A stretch of DNA of 6,517 bases. Source: an uncultured Clostridia bacterium. GTDB taxonomy: Bacteria > Bacillota > Clostridia > Oscillospirales > Ruminococcaceae. Of this stretch, positions 5,369 through 6,517 are shown in pieces (position 1 is the stretch's first letter; each line of letters begins with the position of its first letter). Under the pieces are notes generated by a model. It made no database searches. It was given only the letters and a program-made list of their open reading frames with translations, and was not told where the DNA came from. Location: the NCBI GenBank assembly GCA_946535685.1, contig CAMNDR010000057.1, forward strand, positions 1 through 6,517, read 5' to 3'. A program made the position numbers and the translations under genes.

Positions 5369-6451
5369 TTAAAACACAGGTGCAAGTAGTGCCATGCACT
5401 TTATTTTCCGCTCCATTGAAGAATGCACATATAGTGATAATGTGGTCGTTACCGAAGAATGCCCCAGGATTTCAGAGAGCGTGCGAACATCAAAGCCAGC
5501 ATGAACACAATTTGTGGCAAACATATGCCGGAGACTATGGTAATTGGTTGACGGCAATCCAGCTTTTTTAAGCAACACTTTGAAACGATGCTGCAAGGTT
5601 CGAGGTTCAATTGCGTTTTTGTTGCCTGACAGGATAAAGCAGGCAGGGTCATTTCTGTTTTTTTGTAAAGCGTCGATTAAGAATAATGGAATAGGGATTA
5701 TACGGCGTGATGCCTTACTTTTGGGAGAATCGATCAGTATTCTCGTTCCATCCCCAGAATGAACCCTCTGCACTGTTCGCTTTACTGAAAGAACACATTT
5801 TTCAAAATCAACGTCCTCCCACTTTAAGCCGCAAGCCTCTCCTATACGTAATCCCATATGCAAACTCAGTAAGATACACAATGTTGTTGGATTTAAATGT
5901 GTCATCAAAAAGCGTGAGAATTGAGTCTGCTGCTTTTGAGAAAACAGGAACAGTTCTGTTGGTTTATTTTGGGGAAGAATAATATTCTCAATTTGATTGC
6001 GATATCCATGAATGCGCATCATATATTTTGCCATTGATTTTAATAAAATCACGATATCAGCTACATACTTCGCAGACAAACCGCTTTCAAGTTTAGTTCT
6101 AATGAATTCATGAACTTGATCAGGTGTCAATAGGTCATAGGCTATTTTTCCAAATGCAGGCAAGATGTGTTTGTCAGCCTTCATGCGATAATTCGAATAT
6201 GTGGAGGCTTTTACACTTAACCGAACTGCAGCAAGCCACTCCTCAAGAAGTGTTTTGACCGTCAGGTTACCTGAAGAATGAAATGTTGTCGGTGCCGTTT
6301 TCAAATGGATAAGTGCCAATTTGACATCCTGATAGCTGTGACCATAGATTGAATGATATCTGGGTTTCCCATCCTCACGAAATCCCACACGATACCTACC
6401 TTCCCAACGGCCATCTTTACGCTTATAAATGTTTTCTCCTCTTTTTGGCAT
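5369..6451 (-). CDS. Tyrosine recombinase / integrase of phage or conjugative-element type
   Basis: A complete 360-residue site-specific recombinase that would cut and rejoin attachment sites through a phosphotyrosine intermediate. The N-terminal part (about 1-50, KRGENIYKRKDGRWEGRYRV) matches the arm-binding AP2-like domain of Tn916/phage integrases. Residues about 63-155 form the SAM-like core-binding domain (TVKTLLEEWLAAVRLSVKAS). The catalytic domain spans about 165-350, with all key residues present: Arg202 in GLRIGEACGLKW, Lys244 in the beta-hairpin SPKSKASRRIIPI, His305 and Arg308 in HSLRHMFATN, His331 in LGHSSVTTTLSLY and nucleophile Tyr341. ATG at 6451 has AGGAGGAG a few bases upstream. 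Base composition is clearly more AT-rich than the transporter and regulator genes, consistent with horizontal acquisition. No excisionase is visible, but only 66 bases remain upstream. It most likely marks the end of an integrative element extending beyond the window. Confidence 0.95.
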   Translation of the reverse strand: MPKRGENIYKRKDGRWEGRYRVGFREDGKPRYHSIYGHSYQDVKLALIHLKTAPTTFHSSGNLTVKTLLEEWLAAVRLSVKASTYSNYRMKADKHILPAFGKIAYDLLTPDQVHEFIRTKLESGLSAKYVADIVILLKSMAKYMMRIHGYRNQIENIILPQNKPTELFLFSQKQQTQFSRFLMTHLNPTTLCILLSLHMGLRIGEACGLKWEDVDFEKCVLSVKRTVQRVHSGDGTRILIDSPKSKASRRIIPIPLFLIDALQKNRNDPACFILSGNKNAIEPRTLQHRFKVLLKKAGLPSTNYHSLRHMFATNCVHAGFDVRTLSEILGHSSVTTTLSLYVHSSMERKIKCMALLAPVF

Positions 6452-6487
6452 TTTATCTCCTCCTGACCAAGATATTGACGGCTAATA

Positions 6488-6515
6488 ATTATTAAATGTA
6501 CAGCGTTTTTACCAA
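6488..6515 (-). promoter_or_regulatory. Possible integrase promoter overlapped by an AT-rich palindrome
   Basis: On the minus strand TTGGTA (6515-6510), a 16-base spacer and AATAAT (6493-6488) form a plausible promoter, with a start near 6481 and a leader of about 30 bases. The -10 is covered by the perfect 12-base palindrome TAATAATTATTA (6483-6494), a possible operator. The window ends at the -35, so upstream elements cannot be judged. Confidence 0.4.
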
Positions 6516-6517
6516 AT

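Noticed and set aside
5707..5982. 91-codon plus-strand frame inside the integrase gene
   Set aside because: It is opposite an intact recombinase catalytic region, with no RBS or domain, so a shadow frame.
5353..6482. TGACGGC at 5353-5359 and 6476-6482 flanking the integrase as possible attachment repeats
   Set aside because: Only seven bases match, flanks do not align, and a repeat of this length is expected by chance; an element containing only the integrase is also implausible.

Overview
The window looks like chromosomal DNA from a Gram-positive gut-type Firmicute, most likely near Ruminococcus/Oscillospiraceae. This is an inference from purine-rich ribosome binding sites (GAGGAGG, GGGAGG, AGGAGGAG), sigma-A promoters with extended -10 boxes, moderately high GC in the main genes, and a secreted-protein start typical of ruminococci. 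No rRNA, tRNA, CRISPR array or insertion sequence is visible, and I found no clearly new multi-gene system.

Layout. Positions 1-207 are an AT-rich control region with a near-ideal promoter and dense short repeats. They lead into a 299-residue regulator (208-1107, +) with an N-terminal XRE-type helix-turn-helix and an unrecognised C-terminal part. Two strong hairpins (about 1127-1166 and 1273-1306) fill the convergent gap, both with their T-tract on the minus strand. A complete MATE-family exporter follows on the minus strand (1320-2714), divergent from an AraC-family regulator (2858-3619, +) across 143 bases. This is a classic regulator/efflux pair, and the AraC protein may control the pump. 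Next is a single-gene unit (3795-4757, +) with its own good promoter, encoding a polytopic membrane protein of unknown function built from two similar halves.

From about 4740 the character changes. A minus-strand remnant of a secreted surface protein (4794-5048) keeps a good RBS and signal peptide but stops after 84 codons, probably after a frameshift. A 320-base stretch without a convincing gene (5049-5368) holds an orphan plus-strand promoter. The window then ends in a full-length, catalytically intact tyrosine recombinase (5369-6451, -) of the phage/conjugative-element type, in clearly AT-richer DNA. This is probably one end of an integrated element whose body lies beyond position 6517, or, less likely, a solitary integrase.

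The genes do not form one pathway. There are three independent regulatory units (XRE regulator; AraC plus MATE pump; membrane protein), then a degraded gene and a mobile-element edge. The most interesting parts are the repeat-rich XRE control region, the AraC/MATE intergenic operator candidate, the two-fold repeat membrane protein and the integrase boundary.
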